This document shows, piece by piece, positions 1-12,381 of a DNA stretch of 64,000 nt. The position numbers and the translations under genes were made by a program. Source of the stretch: Tetragonia tetragonoides (Eukaryota > Streptophyta > Magnoliopsida > Caryophyllales > Aizoaceae). Each line of letters begins with the position of its first letter. The first letter of the stretch is position 1. The stretch spans positions 24,698,001 through 24,762,000 of the forward strand of contig CM076152.1 in NCBI GenBank assembly GCA_038025085.1, in the 5' to 3' direction. The notes under the pieces were generated by a model. The model had not been told where the DNA came from, did not search any database, and saw only the letters and a list, made by a program, of their open reading frames with translations.

Positions 1-1309
1 TTGTACTTCTAAACATCCTTGGAGTAGTTTCTCACTCAAACGAATGCAAATAAAGCATTTGGGTGCTTTCTCATAATATACAACACAAAAGAACTCAATC
101 TTTTTCACCCTAGTAATATGAGCTTTTAAAACGCATAAATGCATTCAAAAGCTTGTGTTGAAGCTTGTTTGTACTTGTAAACATCCTTGGTGTAGTTTCT
201 CACTCCAATGAACGCAAACAAAGCTTTTGGATGCTTTCTCTGAAAATACAACACAAAAGAACTCAATCTCTTTCACCCTAGTCGTATGAGGTTTTAAAAC
301 GCGTATATGCATTCAAAAGCATAAGTTGAAGCTTGTTGGTACTTGTAAACAACTTTGGTGTAGTTTCTCACTCAAATGAATGCAAAGAAAACATTTGGGT
401 GCGTTCTCTTAATATACAACACAAGTATTAAGAATGTACTTGTAAACACGTTTTAAAAGCTCTTGTAAACATCCTTGGTGTAGTTTCTCACTCCATTGAA
501 TGCAAACAAAGCTTTTGGGTGCTTTCTCTGAAAATACAACACAAAAGAACTCAATCTCTTTCACCCTAGTTTTAAGAGCTGTTAAAACGCGTAAATGCAT
601 TCAAAAGGTGGAGTTTAAAGATTGTTTGTACTTGTAAACATCCTTGGTGTAGTTTCTCACTCAAATGAATGCAAACAAAGCATTTGGGTGATTTCTCTTA
701 ATATACAACACAAAACACCTCAATCTGTTTCACCCTAATCGTAAGAGCTGTTAAAACGCGTAAATGCATTCAAAAGGTGGAGTTAAAGCTTGTTTGTACT
801 TGTAAACATCCTTGGAGTAGTTTCTCACTCAAACGAATGCAAACAAAGCATTTGGGTGCTTTCTCTTAATATACAACACAAAAGACTTCAATCTCTTTCA
901 CCCTAGTCATATGAGCTTTTAAAACGCGTAAATGCATTCAAAAGCTTGAGTTGAAGCTTGTTTGTACTTGTAAACATTCTTGGTGTAGTTTCTCACTCCA
1001 ATGAATGCAAACAAAGCTTTTTGGTGCTTTCTCTTAAAATGCAACAGAAAAGAACTCAATCTTTTTCACCCTAGATGTAAGAGCTATTAAAACGCGTAAA
1101 TGCATTCAAAAGGTGGAGTTAAACCTTGTTTGTACTTGTAAACATCTTTGGTGTAGTTTCTCACTCAAATGAATGCAAACAAAGCGTAAATGCATTCAAA
1201 AGGTGGAGTTAAAGCTTGTTTGTACTTGTAAACATCCATGGTGTAGTTTCTCCCTCAAATGAATGCAAACAAAGCTAGCTGTTTTAAAACGCGTAAATGC
1301 ATTCAAAAG
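1..1309 (+). repeat. Satellite block, + orientation
   Basis: About eight units, entering from outside the window. The block ends at ATTCAAAAGAAATTCAGAG, where forward satellite meets the reverse complement of the CTTTCTCTGAA segment. Confidence 0.93.
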
Positions 1310-3265
1310 AAATTCAGAGAAAGCACCCAAATGCTTTGTTTGCATTCATTTGAGTGAGAAACTACACCAAGGATGTTTACAAGTACAAACAAGCTTTAAC
1401 TCCACCTTTAGAATGCATTTACGCGTTTTAACAGCTCTTACATCTGGGGTGAAAGAGATTGAGTTCTTTTGTGTTGTATATTAAGAGAAAGCACCCAAAT
1501 GCTTTGTTTTCATTCATTTGAGGGAGAAACTACACCAAGGATATTTACAAGTACAAACAAGCTTTAACTCCACCTTTTGAATGCATTTACGCTTTTTAAC
1601 AGCTCTTACAATCTAGGGTGAAAGAGATTGAGTTCTTTTGTGTTGTATATTAAGAGAAAGCACCCAAATGCTTTGTTTGCATTCATTTGAGTGAGAAACT
1701 ACACCAAGGATGTTTACAAGTACAAACAAGCTTTAACTCAACCTTTTGAATGCATTTACGCATTTTAACAGCTCTTACAACTAGGGTAACAGAGATTGAG
1801 TTCTTTTGTGTTGTATATTAAGAGATATCACACAAATGCTTTGTTTGCATTAATTTGAGGGAGAAACTACACCAAGGATGTTTACAAGTACAAACAAGCT
1901 TCAACTCAAGCTTTTGAAAGCATTTACGCGTTTTAAAAGCTCATATGACTAGGGTGAAAGAGATTGAGGTCTTTTGTGTTGTATATTAAGAGAAAGCACC
2001 CAAATGCTTTGTTTGCATTGATTTGAGGGAGAAACTACACCAAGGATGTTTACAAGTACAAACAAGCTTCAACTCAAGCTTTTGAAAGGATTTACGCGTT
2101 ATAAAACCTCATCCGACTAGGGTGAAAGAGATTGAGTTCTTTTGTGTTGTATTTTCAGAGAAAGCACTCAAATCTCTATCACGCGTTTTAACAGCTCTTA
2201 CATCTAGGGTAAAAGAGATTTGAGGTCTTTTGTGTTGTATATTAAGAGAAATCACACAAATGCTTTGTTTGCATTCATTTGAGTGAGAAACTACACCAAG
2301 GATGTTTACAAGTACAAACAAGCTTTAACTCCACCTTTAGAATGCATTTACGCGTTTTAACAGCTCTTACATCTGGGGTGAAAGAGATTGAGTTCTTTTG
2401 TGTTGTATATTAAGAGAAAGCACCCAAATGCTTTGTTTTCATTCATTTGAGGGAGAAACTACACCAAGGATGTTTACAAGTACAAACAAGCTTTAACTCC
2501 ACCTTTTGAATGCATTTACGCTTTTTAACAGCTCTTACAATCTAGGGTGAAAGAGATTGAGTTCTTTTGTGTTGTATATTAAGAGAAAGCACCCAAATGC
2601 TTTTTTTGCATTCATTTGAGTGAGAAACTACACCAAGGATGTTTACAAGTAGAAACAATCTTTAACTCAACCTTTTGAATGCATTTACGCATTTTAACAG
2701 CTCTTACAACTAGGGTAACAGAGATTGAGTTCTTTTGTGTTGTATATTAAGAGATATCACACAAATGCTTTGTTTGCATTAATTTGAGGGAGAAACTACA
2801 CCAAGGATGTTTACAAGTACAAACAAGCTTCAACTCAAGCTTTTGAAAGCATTTACGCGTTTTAAAAGCTCATATGACTAGGGTGAAAGAGATTGAGGTC
2901 TTTTGTGTTGTATATTAAGAGAAAGCACCCAAATGCTTTGTTTGCATTGATTTGAGGGAGAAACTACACCAAGGATGTTTACAAGTACAAACAAGCTTCA
3001 ACTCAAGCTTTTGAAAGGATTTACGCGTTATAAAACCTCATCCGACTAGGGTGAAAGAGATTGAGTTCTTTTGTGTTGTTTTTTCAGAGAAAGCACTCAA
3101 ATCTCTATCACGCGTTTTAACAGCTCTTACATCTAGGGTAAAAGAGATTTGAGGTCTTTTGTGTTGTATATTAAGAGAAATCACACAAATGCTTTGTTTG
3201 CATTCATTTGAGTGAGAAACTACACCAAGGATGTTTACAAGTACAAACAAGCTTCAACTCCACCT
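1310..3265 (-). repeat. Satellite block, - orientation
   Basis: Reads GTGAGAAACTACACCAAGG on the plus strand. It is mostly made of the 929-bp tandem duplication and ends at CTTCAACTCCACCTACACG. Confidence 0.93.
1352..3209 (-). repeat. 929-bp tandem duplication (two copies)
   Basis: 1,352-2,280 and 2,281-3,209 match at a constant 929-bp offset, including rare variants such as CTTACATCTGGGGTGAAAG and GCACTCAAATCTCTATCACG. Few differences are visible (for example GCTTTGTTTGC against GCTTTTTTTGC near 2,600), so the event is recent. 929 bp is about 5.5 units, so the duplication joins units out of phase. Confidence 0.93.
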
Positions 3266-3469
3266 ACACGTAAATGCTTTGTTTGTACTTGTAAACATTC
3301 TTGGTGTAGTTTCTCACTGAAATGAATGCAAACAAAGCTTTGGTTGCTTTCATTGGAGTGGTAAAGCTCAAATTATATTTCATCCTTGGTGTAGTTTCTC
3401 ACTGAAATGAATGCAACACAAAAGAACTCAAGCTTTTGGTTGCTTTCTCTTAAAATACAACACAAAAGA
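3266..3469 (+). repeat. Short + satellite block, rearranged
   Basis: Two broken units. Satellite order is disrupted around 3,352-3,385, where GTAAAGCTCAAATTATATTT, not part of the usual unit, sits between a copy of CATTGGAGTG and CATCCTTGG. Confidence 0.8.
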
Positions 3470-4640
3470 GCTGTTTAAAAGCTCATATGACTAGGGTGAA
3501 AGAGATTGAGGTCTTTTGTGTTGTATATTAAGAGAAAGCACCCAAATGCTTTGTTTGCATTCATTTGAGTGAGAAACTACACCAAGGATGTTTACAAGTA
3601 CAAACAAGCTTTAACTCCACCTTTTGAATGCATTTACGCGTTTTAACTGCTCTTACGACTAGGGTGAAAGAGATTGAGTTCTTTTGTGTTGTATTTTAAG
3701 AGAAAGCACCAAAAAGGTTTGTTTGCATTCACTGGAGTGAGAAACTACACCAAGGATGTTTACAAGTACAAACAAGCTTCAACTCAAGCTTTTGAAAGTA
3801 TTTACGCGTTTTAACTGCTCTTACGACTAGGGTGAAAGAGATTCAGTTCTTTTCTGCTGTATATTAAGAGAAAGCAACCAAAAGCTTTTTTTGCATTCAT
3901 TTCAGTGAGAAACGATACCAAGAATGTTTACAAGTACAAACAAGCTTCAACTCAAGTTTTTCAATGCATTTACGCGTTTTAAAAGCTAATATGACTAGGG
4001 TGAAAGAGACTGAGGTCTTTTGTGTTGTATATTAAGAGAAATCACCCAAATGCTTTGTTTGCATTCATTTGAGTGAGAAACTACACCAAGGATGTTTACA
4101 AGTACAAACAAGCTTTAACTCCACCTTTTGAATACATTTACGCGTTTTAACAGCTCTTACGACTAGGGTGAAAGAGATTGAGTTCTTTTGTGTTGTATAT
4201 TAAGAGAAAGCACCCAAGTGCTTTGTTTGCATTCATTTGAATGAGAAACTACACCAAGGATGTTTACAAGTACAAACAAGCTTCAACTCCACCTTTTGAA
4301 TGCATTTACGCATTTTAACAGCTCTTACAACTAGGGTGAAAGAGATTGAGTTCTTTTGTGTTGTATATTAAGAGAAAGCACCCAAATGCTTTGTTTGCTT
4401 TCATTTGAGTGAGAAAATACACCAAGGATGTTTACAAGCACAAACAAGCTTTAACTCCACCTTTTGAATGCATTTACGCATTTTAACAGCTCTTACGACT
4501 AGGTTGAAAGAGATTGAGTTCTTTTGTGTTGTATTTTCAGAGAAAGCACCCAAAAGCTTTGTTTGCATTCATTGGAGTGAGAAACTACACCAAGGATGTT
4601 TACAAGTACAAAAAATCTTCAACTCAAAATTTTAAATGTA
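3470..4640 (-). repeat. Satellite block, - orientation
   Basis: About seven units. The start joins GAGCTGTTTAAAAGC to reversed satellite. The end is the recurrent junction ATGTATTCACAATCAAATG. Confidence 0.9.
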
Positions 4641-4665
4641 TTCACAATCAAATGAATGCAAATAA
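4625..4665. other. Recurrent inversion junction (first occurrence)
   Basis: Minus-oriented satellite ending in TTTTAAATGTATTC is fused to plus-oriented satellite beginning CACAATCAAATGAATGC. The same fusion, or its reverse complement, recurs near 24,612, 27,560, 41,850, 42,915, 52,764, 56,258, 58,385, 58,825 and 59,480, and a partial copy lies at 31,430. Confidence 0.88.
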
Positions 4666-5689
4666 AGCATTTGTGTGCTTTCTCTTAATATACAACAGAA
4701 AAGAACTCAATCTCTTTCACCCTAGTCGTAAGAGCTGTTAAAACGCGTAAATACATTCAAAAGCTTTACATGAAGCTTGTTTGTACTTGTAAACATCCTT
4801 GGTGTAGTTTCTCACTCCAATGAATGCGAACAAAGCTTTTGGGTGCTTTCTCTAAAAATACAACACAAAAGAACTCAGTCTCTTTCACCCTTGTCGTATG
4901 AGCTTTTTAAACGCTTAAATGCATTCAAAAGCTTGAGTTCAAGCTTGTTGGTACTTGTAAAACTCCTTGGGGTAGTTTTACACTCAAATGAATGCAAACA
5001 AAGCATTTGGGTGCTTTCTCTTAAGCTTGAGTTGAAGCTTGTTTGTACTTGTAAACACAAAAGAGATTGAGTTTCTCAGTCCAATGAATGCAAACAAAGC
5101 TTTTGGATGCTTTCTGTTAATATACAACAGAAAAGAACTCAAGCTTTTTCACCCTAGTCATATGAGCTTTTAAAACGCGTAAATGCATTCAAAAGCTTGA
5201 GTTGAAACTTGTTTGTACTTGTAAACATCCTTGGTGTAGTTTCTCACTCTAGTGAATGCAAACAAAGCATTTGTGTGATTTCTCTTAATATACAACACAA
5301 AAGAACTCAATCTCTTTCACCCTAGTTGTAAGAGCTGTTAAAATCCGTAAATGCATTCAAAAGGTGGAGTTAAAGCTTTTTTGTGCTTGTAAACATCCTT
5401 GGTGTAGTTTCTCACTCAAATGAATGCAAACAAAGCATTTGGGTGCTTTCTCTTAATATACAACACAAAAGAACTCAATCACTTTCACCCTAGATGTAAG
5501 AGCTGTTAAAACGCGTAAATGCATTCCAAAGGTGGAGTTAAAGCTTGTTTGTACTTGTAAACATCCTTGGTGTAATTTCTCACTCAAATGAATGCAAACA
5601 AAGCATTTGGGTGCTTTCTCTTAATATACAACACAAAAGACCTCAATCTCTTTCACCCTAATCGTAAGAGCTGTTAAAACGCGTAAATA

Positions 5690-8600
5690 CATTCAAAAGC
5701 TTGAGTTGAAGCTTGTTTGTACTTGTAAACATCCTTGGTTAAGTTTCTCACTCAAATGAATGCAAACAAAGTATTTGGGTGCTTTCTCTTAATATACAAC
5801 ACAAAAGAACTCAATCTTTTTCACCCTAGTCATATGGGCTTTTAAAACGCGTAAATGCATTCAAAAGCTTGACTTGAAGCTTGTTTGTACTTGTAAACAT
5901 TCTTGGTGTAGTTTCTCACTGAAATGAATGCAAACAAAGCTTTTGGATGATTTCTCTTTATATACAACTGAAGAGAACTCAAGCTTTTTCACGCTAGTCA
6001 TATGAGCTTTTAAAACGCGTAAATGCATTCGAAAGCTTGAGTTGAAACTTGTTGTACTTGTAAACATTCTTGGTGTAGTTTCTCACTCAAATGAATGCAA
6101 ACAAAGCATTTGTGTGATTTCTCTTAATATACAACACAAAAGAACTCAATCTCTTTCGCCCTAGTTGTAAGAGCTGTTAAAATGCGTAAATGCATTCAAC
6201 AGGTGGAGTTAAAGCTTGTTTGTGCTTGTAAACATCCTTGGTGTAGTTTCTCACTCAAATGAATGCAAACAAAGCATTTGGGTGCTTTCTCTTAATATAC
6301 AAAACAAAAGACCTCAATCTCTTTCACCCTAATCGTAAGAGCTGTTAAAACGCGTAAATGCATTCAAAAGCTTGAGTTGAAACTTGTTTGTACTTGTAAA
6401 CATCCTTGGTGTAGTTTCTCACTCAAATGAATGCAAACAAAGAATTTGTGTGATTTCTCTTAATATACAACTCAAAAGAACACAATCTCTTTCACCCTAG
6501 TTGTAAGAGCTGTTAAAATGCGTAAATGCATTCAAAAGGTGGAGTTAAAGCTTGTTTGTGCTTGTAAACATCCTTGGTGTAGTTTCCCACTCAAATGAAT
6601 GCAAACAAAGCATTTGGGTGCTTTCTCTTAATATACAACACAAAAGAACTCAATCTCTTTCACCCTAGATGTAAGAGCTGTTAAAACGCGTAAATGCATT
6701 CAAAAGGTGGAGTTAAAGCTTGTTTGTACTTGTAAACATCCTTGGTGAAGTTTCTCACTCAAATGAATGCAAACAAAGCATTTGTGTGATTTCTCTTAAT
6801 ATACAACACAAAAGAAGTCAAATCTCTTTCACCCTAGATGTAAGAGCTGTTAAAACGCGTAAATGCATTCAAAAGATGGAGTTAAAGCTTGTTTGTACTT
6901 GTAAACATCCTTGGTGTAGTTTCTCACTCAGATGAATGCAAACAAAGCATTTGGGTGCTTTCTCTTAATATACAACACAAAAGACCTCAATCTCTTTCAC
7001 CCTAATCGTAAGAGCTGTTAAACCGCGTAAATGCATTCAAAAGCTTGAGTTGGAACTTGTTTGTACTTGTAAACATCCTTGGTGTAGTTTCTCACTCTAG
7101 TGAATGCAAACAAAGCATTTGTGTGATTTCTCTTAATATACAACACAAAAGAACACAATCTCTTTCACCCTAGTTGTAAGAGCTGTTAAAATGCGTAAAT
7201 GCATTCAAAAGGTGGAGTTAAAGCTTGTTTGTGCTTGTAAACATCCTTGGTGTAGTTTCTCACTCAAACGAATGCAAACAAAGCATTTGCGTGCTTTCTC
7301 TTAATATACAACACAAAAGAACTCAATCTCTTTCACCCTAGATGTAAGAGCTGTTAAAACCCGTAAATGCTTTCAAAAGGTGGAGTTAAAGCTTGTTTGT
7401 ACTTGTAAACATCCTTGGTGTAGTTTCTCACTCAAATGAATGCAAACAAAGCATTTGTGTGATTTCTCTTAATATACAACACAAAAGAACTCATTCTCCT
7501 TCACCCTAGTTGTAACAGCTGTTAAAATGCGTAAATGCATTCAAAAGGTTGAGTTAAAGCATGTTTGTACTTGTAAACATCCCTGGTGTAGTTTCTCCCT
7601 CAAATGAATGCAAACGAAGCATTTGGGTGCTTTCTCTTAATATACAACACAAAAGAACTCAATCTCCTTAACCCTAGTTGTAACAGCTGTTAAAATGCGT
7701 AAATGCATTCAAAAGGTTGAGTTAAAGCATGTTTGTACTTGTAAACATCCTTGGTGTAGTTTCTCCCTCAAATGAATGCAAACAAAGCATTTGGGTGCTT
7801 TCTCTTAATATACAACACAAAAGAACTCAATCTCTTTCACCCTAGATGTAAGAGCTGTTAAAACCCGTAAATGCTTTCAAAAGGTGGAGTTAAAGCTTGT
7901 TTGTACTTGTAAACATCCTTGGTGTAGTTTCTCACTCAAATGAATGCAAACAAAGCATTTGTGTGATTTCTCTTAATATACAACACAAAAGAACTCAATC
8001 TCCTTCACCCTAGTTGTAACAGCTGTTAAAATGCGTAAATGCATTCAAAAGGTTGAGTTAAAGCATGTTTGTACTTGTAAACATCCTTGGTGTAGTTTCT
8101 CCCTCAAATGAATGCAAACAAAACATTTGGGTGCTTTCTCTTAATATTCAACACAAAAGAACTCAATCTCTTTCACCCTAGACGTAAGAGCTGTTAAAAC
8201 GCGTAAATGCATTCAGAAGGTGGGGTTAAAGCTTGTTTGTACTTGTAAACATCCTTGGTGTAGTTTCTCACTCAAATGAATGCAAACAAAGCTTTTGGGT
8301 GCTTTCTCTGAAAATACAACACAAAAGAACTCAAATCTCTTTCACCCTAGATGTAAGAGCTGTTAAAACGCGTAAATGCATTCAAAAGATGGAGTTAAAG
8401 CTTGTTTGTACTTGTAAACATCCTTGGTGTAGATTCTTACTCAAATGAATGCAAACAAAGCATTTGTGTGATTTCTCTTAATATACAACACAAAAGAACT
8501 CAATCTCTTTCACCCTAGTTGTAGAAGCTGTTAAAATGCGTAAATGCATTCAAAAGGTTGAGTCAAAGCTTGTTTGTACTTGTAAACATCCTTGGTGTAG

Positions 8601-10080
8601 TTTCTCCCTCAAATGAATGCAAACAAAGCATTTGGGTGCTTTCTCTTAATATACAACACAAAAGAACTCAATCTCTTTCACCCTAGATGTAAGAGCTGTT
8701 AAAACGCGTAAATGCATTCAAAAGGTGGAGTTAAAGCTTGTTTGTACTTGTAAACATCCTTGGTGTAGTTTCTCACACAAATTAATGCAAACAAAGTATT
8801 TGGATGCATTCTCTTAATATACAACACAAAAGAACTCAAATCTCTTTCACCCTACTCGTATGAGCTTTCAAAACGCGTAAATGCATTCAAAAGCTTGAGT
8901 TGAATCTTGTTTGTACTTGTAAACATCCTTGGTTAAGTTTCTCACTCAAATGAATGCAGACAAAGCAGTTGGGTGCTTTCTCTTAATATACAACACAAAA
9001 GAACTCAATCTTTTTCACCCTAGTCATATGGGCTTTCAAAACTCGTAAATGCATTCAAAAGCTTGAGTTGAAGCTTGTTAGTACTTGTATACATTCTTGG
9101 TGTAGTTTCTCACTGAAATGAATGCAAACAAAGCTTTTGGATGCTTTCTCTTAATATACAACTGAAAAGAACTCAAGCTTTTTCACCCTAGTCATATGAG
9201 CTTTTAAAACGCGTAAATGCATTCGAAAGCTTGAGTTGAAACTTGTTGTACTTGTAAACATTCTTGGTGTAATTTCTCACTCAATTGAATGCAAACAAAG
9301 CATTTGTGTGATTTCTCTTAATATACAACACAAAAGAACTCAATCTCTTTCACCCTAGTTGTAAGAGCTGTCAAAATGCTTAAATGCATTCAAAAGGTGG
9401 AGTTAAAGCTTGTTTGTGCTTGTAAACATCCTTGGTGTAGTTTCTCACTCAGATGAATGCAACCAAAGCATTTGGGTGCTTTCTCTTAATATACAACACA
9501 AAAGACCTCAATCTCTTTCACCCTAATCGTAAGAGCTGTTAAACCGCGTAAATGCATTCAAAAGCTTGAGTTGAAACTTGTTTGTACTTGTAAACATCCT
9601 TGGTGTAGTTTCTCACTCAAATGAATGCAAACAAAGCATTTGTGTGATTTCTCTTAATATACAACTCAAAAGAGCACAATCTCTTTCACCCTAGTTGTAA
9701 GAGCTGTTAAAATGCGTAAATGCATTCAAAAGGTGGAGTTAAAGCTTGTTTGTGCTTGTAAACATCCTTGGTGTAGTTTCCCACTCAAATGAATGCAAAC
9801 AAAGCATTTGGGTGCTTTCTCTTAATATACAACACAAAAGAACTCAATCTCTTTCACCCTAGATGTAAGAGCTGTTAAAACGCGTAAATGCATTCAAAAG
9901 GTGGAGTTAAAGCTTGTTTGTACTTGTAAACATCCTTGGTGTAGTTTCTCACTCAAATGAATGCAAACAAAGCATTTGTGTGATTTCTCTTAATATACAA
10001 CACAAAAGAACTCAATCTCTTTCACCCTCGTTGTAGCAGCGGTTAAAATGCGTAAATGCATTCAGAAGGTTGAGTCAAAG
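5690..10080 (+). repeat. Block repeated at 3,194-bp spacing
   Basis: About 5,690-6,890 matches about 8,884-10,080. Shared rare variants are CATATGGGCTTT (5,831 / 9,025), ATTCGAAAGCTTGAG (6,027 / 9,221) and CAACTCAAAAGA (6,471 / 9,665 at CTCAAAAGA), all 3,194 bp apart, about 19 units. Confidence 0.85.
7341..8348 (+). repeat. 504-bp trimer unit, two copies
   Basis: Rare variants repeat at exactly 504 bp, three satellite units: GATGTAAGAGCTGTTAAAAC with CCGTAAATGCTTTC at 7,341 and 7,845, and GTTGTAACAGCTG at 7,509 and 8,013. A further GTTGTAACAGCTG at 7,677 shows single-unit duplication inside the trimer. Confidence 0.88.
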
Positions 10081-10540
10081 CTTGTTTGTACTTGTAAACA
10101 TCCTTGGTGTAGTTTCTCCCTCAAATGAATGCAAACAAACATTTGGGTGCTTTCTCTTAATATACAACACAAAAGAACTCAATCTCTTTCACCCTAGATG
10201 TAAGAGCTGTTAAAACGCGTAAATGCATTCAAAAGGTGGAGTTAAAGCTTGTTTGTAGTTGTAAACATCCTTGGTGTAGTTTCTCACACAAATTAATGCA
10301 AACAAAGTATTTGGATGCATTCTCTTAATATACAACACAAAAGAACTCAAATCTCTTTCACCCTACTCGTATGAGCTTTCAAAACGCGTAAATGCATTCA
10401 AAAGCTTGAGTTGAAGCTTGTTTGTACTTGTAAACATCCTAGGTGCAGTTTCACACTTAAATGTATCCAAAAAAAGTATTTGGATGCTTTCTCTTAATGT
10501 ACAACACAAAAGAACTCAAATCTCTTTCACCCTACTCGTA

Positions 10541-10622
10541 CAATTTCAGTGAGAAACTACACCAAGGATGTTTACAAGCACAAACAAGCTTTAACTCCAC
10601 CTTTTGAATGCATTTACGCATT
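10541..10622 (-). repeat. Half-unit inverted piece
   Basis: An 82-bp minus piece starting CAATTTCAGTGAGAAAC lies inside + satellite. It ends in a palindrome where GCATTTACGCATTTTAAAAC turns into forward CGCGTAAATGCATTC. The same piece is at 44,012-44,094 in copy B. Confidence 0.88.
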
Positions 10623-11735
10623 TTAAAACGCGTAAATGCATTCAAAAGGTGGAGTTAAAGCTTGTTTGTATTTGTAAACATCCTTGGTGTAGTTTCTCAC
10701 TCAAATGAATGCAAACAATGCATTTGGGTGCCTTCTCTTAATATACAAGACAAAAGACCTCAATCTCTTTCACCCTAGTCATATGAGCTTCTAAAACGCG
10801 TAAATACATTCAAAAGCTTGAGTTGAAGCTTGTTTGTACTTGTAAACATCCTTGGTGTAGTTTCTCACTCTAATGAATGCAATCAAAGCTTTTGGGTGCT
10901 TTCTCTGAAAATACAACACAAAAGAACTCAATCTCTTTCACCCTAGTCGTATGAGGTTTTAAAACGAGTATATGCATTTAAAACGTGGAGTTAATGCTTG
11001 TTTGTAGTTGTAAACATCCTTTGTGTAGTTTCTCACTTAAATGAATGCAAATAAAGCATCTGGGTGCATTCTCTTAAGTTTCAACACAAAAGAACTCAAT
11101 CTCTTTCACCCTACTCGTATGCGCTTTTAAAACGCGTAAATGCATTCAAAAGCTTGAGTTGAAGCTTGTTTGTACTTCTAAACATCCTTGGTGTAGTTTC
11201 TCACTTAAATGAATGCAAACAAAGCATCTGGGTGCTTTCTCTTAATTTTCAACAGAAAAGAACTCAATCTGTTTCACCCTAATCGTAAGAGCAGTTAAAA
11301 CGCGTAAATACATTCAAAAGCTTGAGTTGAAGCTTGTTTGTACTTGTTAACATCCTTGGTTAAGTTTCTCACTCAAATGAATGCAAACAAAGCTTTTGGG
11401 TGCTTTCTCTTAATATACAACACAAAAGAACTCAATCTTCTTCACCCTAGTCATATGAGCTTTTAAAATGCGTAAATGCAATCAAAAGCTTGAGTTGAAA
11501 CTTGTTTGTACTTGTACACATCCTTGGTGTAGTTTCTCACTCAAATGAATGCAAACAAAGCATTTGTGTGATTTCTCTTAATATACAACACAAAAGAACA
11601 CAATCTCTTTCACCCTAGTTGTAAGAGCTGTTAAAATGCGTAAATGCATTCAAAAGGTGGAGTTAAAGCTTGTTTGTGCTTGTAAACATCCTTGGTGTAG
11701 TTTGAGTGAGCTGTTAAAATGCGTAAATGCATTCA
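10623..11735 (+). repeat. Satellite block, + orientation
   Basis: Six to seven units, including the rare AAACGTGGAGTTAA (10,981; matched at 44,452). It ends with a broken unit in which TAGTTTGAGTGAGCTG skips half the repeat. Confidence 0.9.
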
Positions 11736-12325
11736 AATGCTTTTTTTGCATTCATTTGAGTGAGAAACTACACCAAGTATGTTTAGAAGTACAAACAAGC
11801 TTCAACTCCACCTTTTGAATGCATTTACGCATTTTAACAGTTCTTTTGTTTTGTATATTAAGAGAAATCACCCAAATGGTTTGTTTGCATTCATTTGAGT
11901 GAGAAACTACACCAAGGATGTTTACAAGTACAAACAAGTTTCAACTCAAGCTTTTGAATGCATTTACGCGTTTTAACAGCTCTTATGACTAGGGTGATAG
12001 AGATTGAGTTCTTTTGTGTTGTATATTAAAAGAAAGCACCCAAATGCTTTGTTTGCATTCATTTGAGTGAGAAACTACACCAAGGATGTTTACAAGTACA
12101 AACAAGCTTTAACTCCACCTTTTCAATGCATTTATGCGTTTTAACAGCTCTAACATCTAGGATGAAAGAGATTGAGTTCTTTTGTGTTGTATTTTAAGAG
12201 AAAGCAACCAAATGCTTTGTTTGCATTCATTTCAGTGAGAAACTACACCAAGAATGTTTACAAGTACAAACAACCTTCCACTCAATCTTTTGAATGCATT
12301 TACGTGTTTTGAATGCATTTACATT
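11736..12325 (-). repeat. Satellite block, - orientation; left arm of inverted duplication
   Basis: Between three and four units. With the spacer and about 165 bp after it, this is the reverse complement of about 15,840-16,650, sharing the rare variants ACTTCTAAAC, CATTTGGGTGATTTCTC, CTATCACCCTAGTCATAAG and CATCCTAGATGTTAGAGC. Confidence 0.9.
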
Positions 12326-12381
12326 CGAGTTTTAGAAAAGGTCAAGAGCTGTTTTGAACTTAATGCTTGTTTGGTATAAAT
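12322..12381 (-). repeat. 60-bp non-satellite spacer, copy 1
   Basis: Starts CATTCGAGTTTTAGAAAAGG and ends CTTGTTTGGTATAAATA. It is not part of the unit. Reverse-complement copies are at 16,003-16,062 and 45,969-46,027, always at an orientation switch. No known element was recognised. Confidence 0.85.

Larger units (their letters stand above)
4641..10540 (+). repeat. Satellite block, + orientation (5.9 kb)
   Basis: About 35 units in one direction, the longest + run. It contains the 504-bp trimers and the 3,194-bp-spaced block, and most of it (5.3-10.5 kb) is missing from copy B. Confidence 0.93.
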
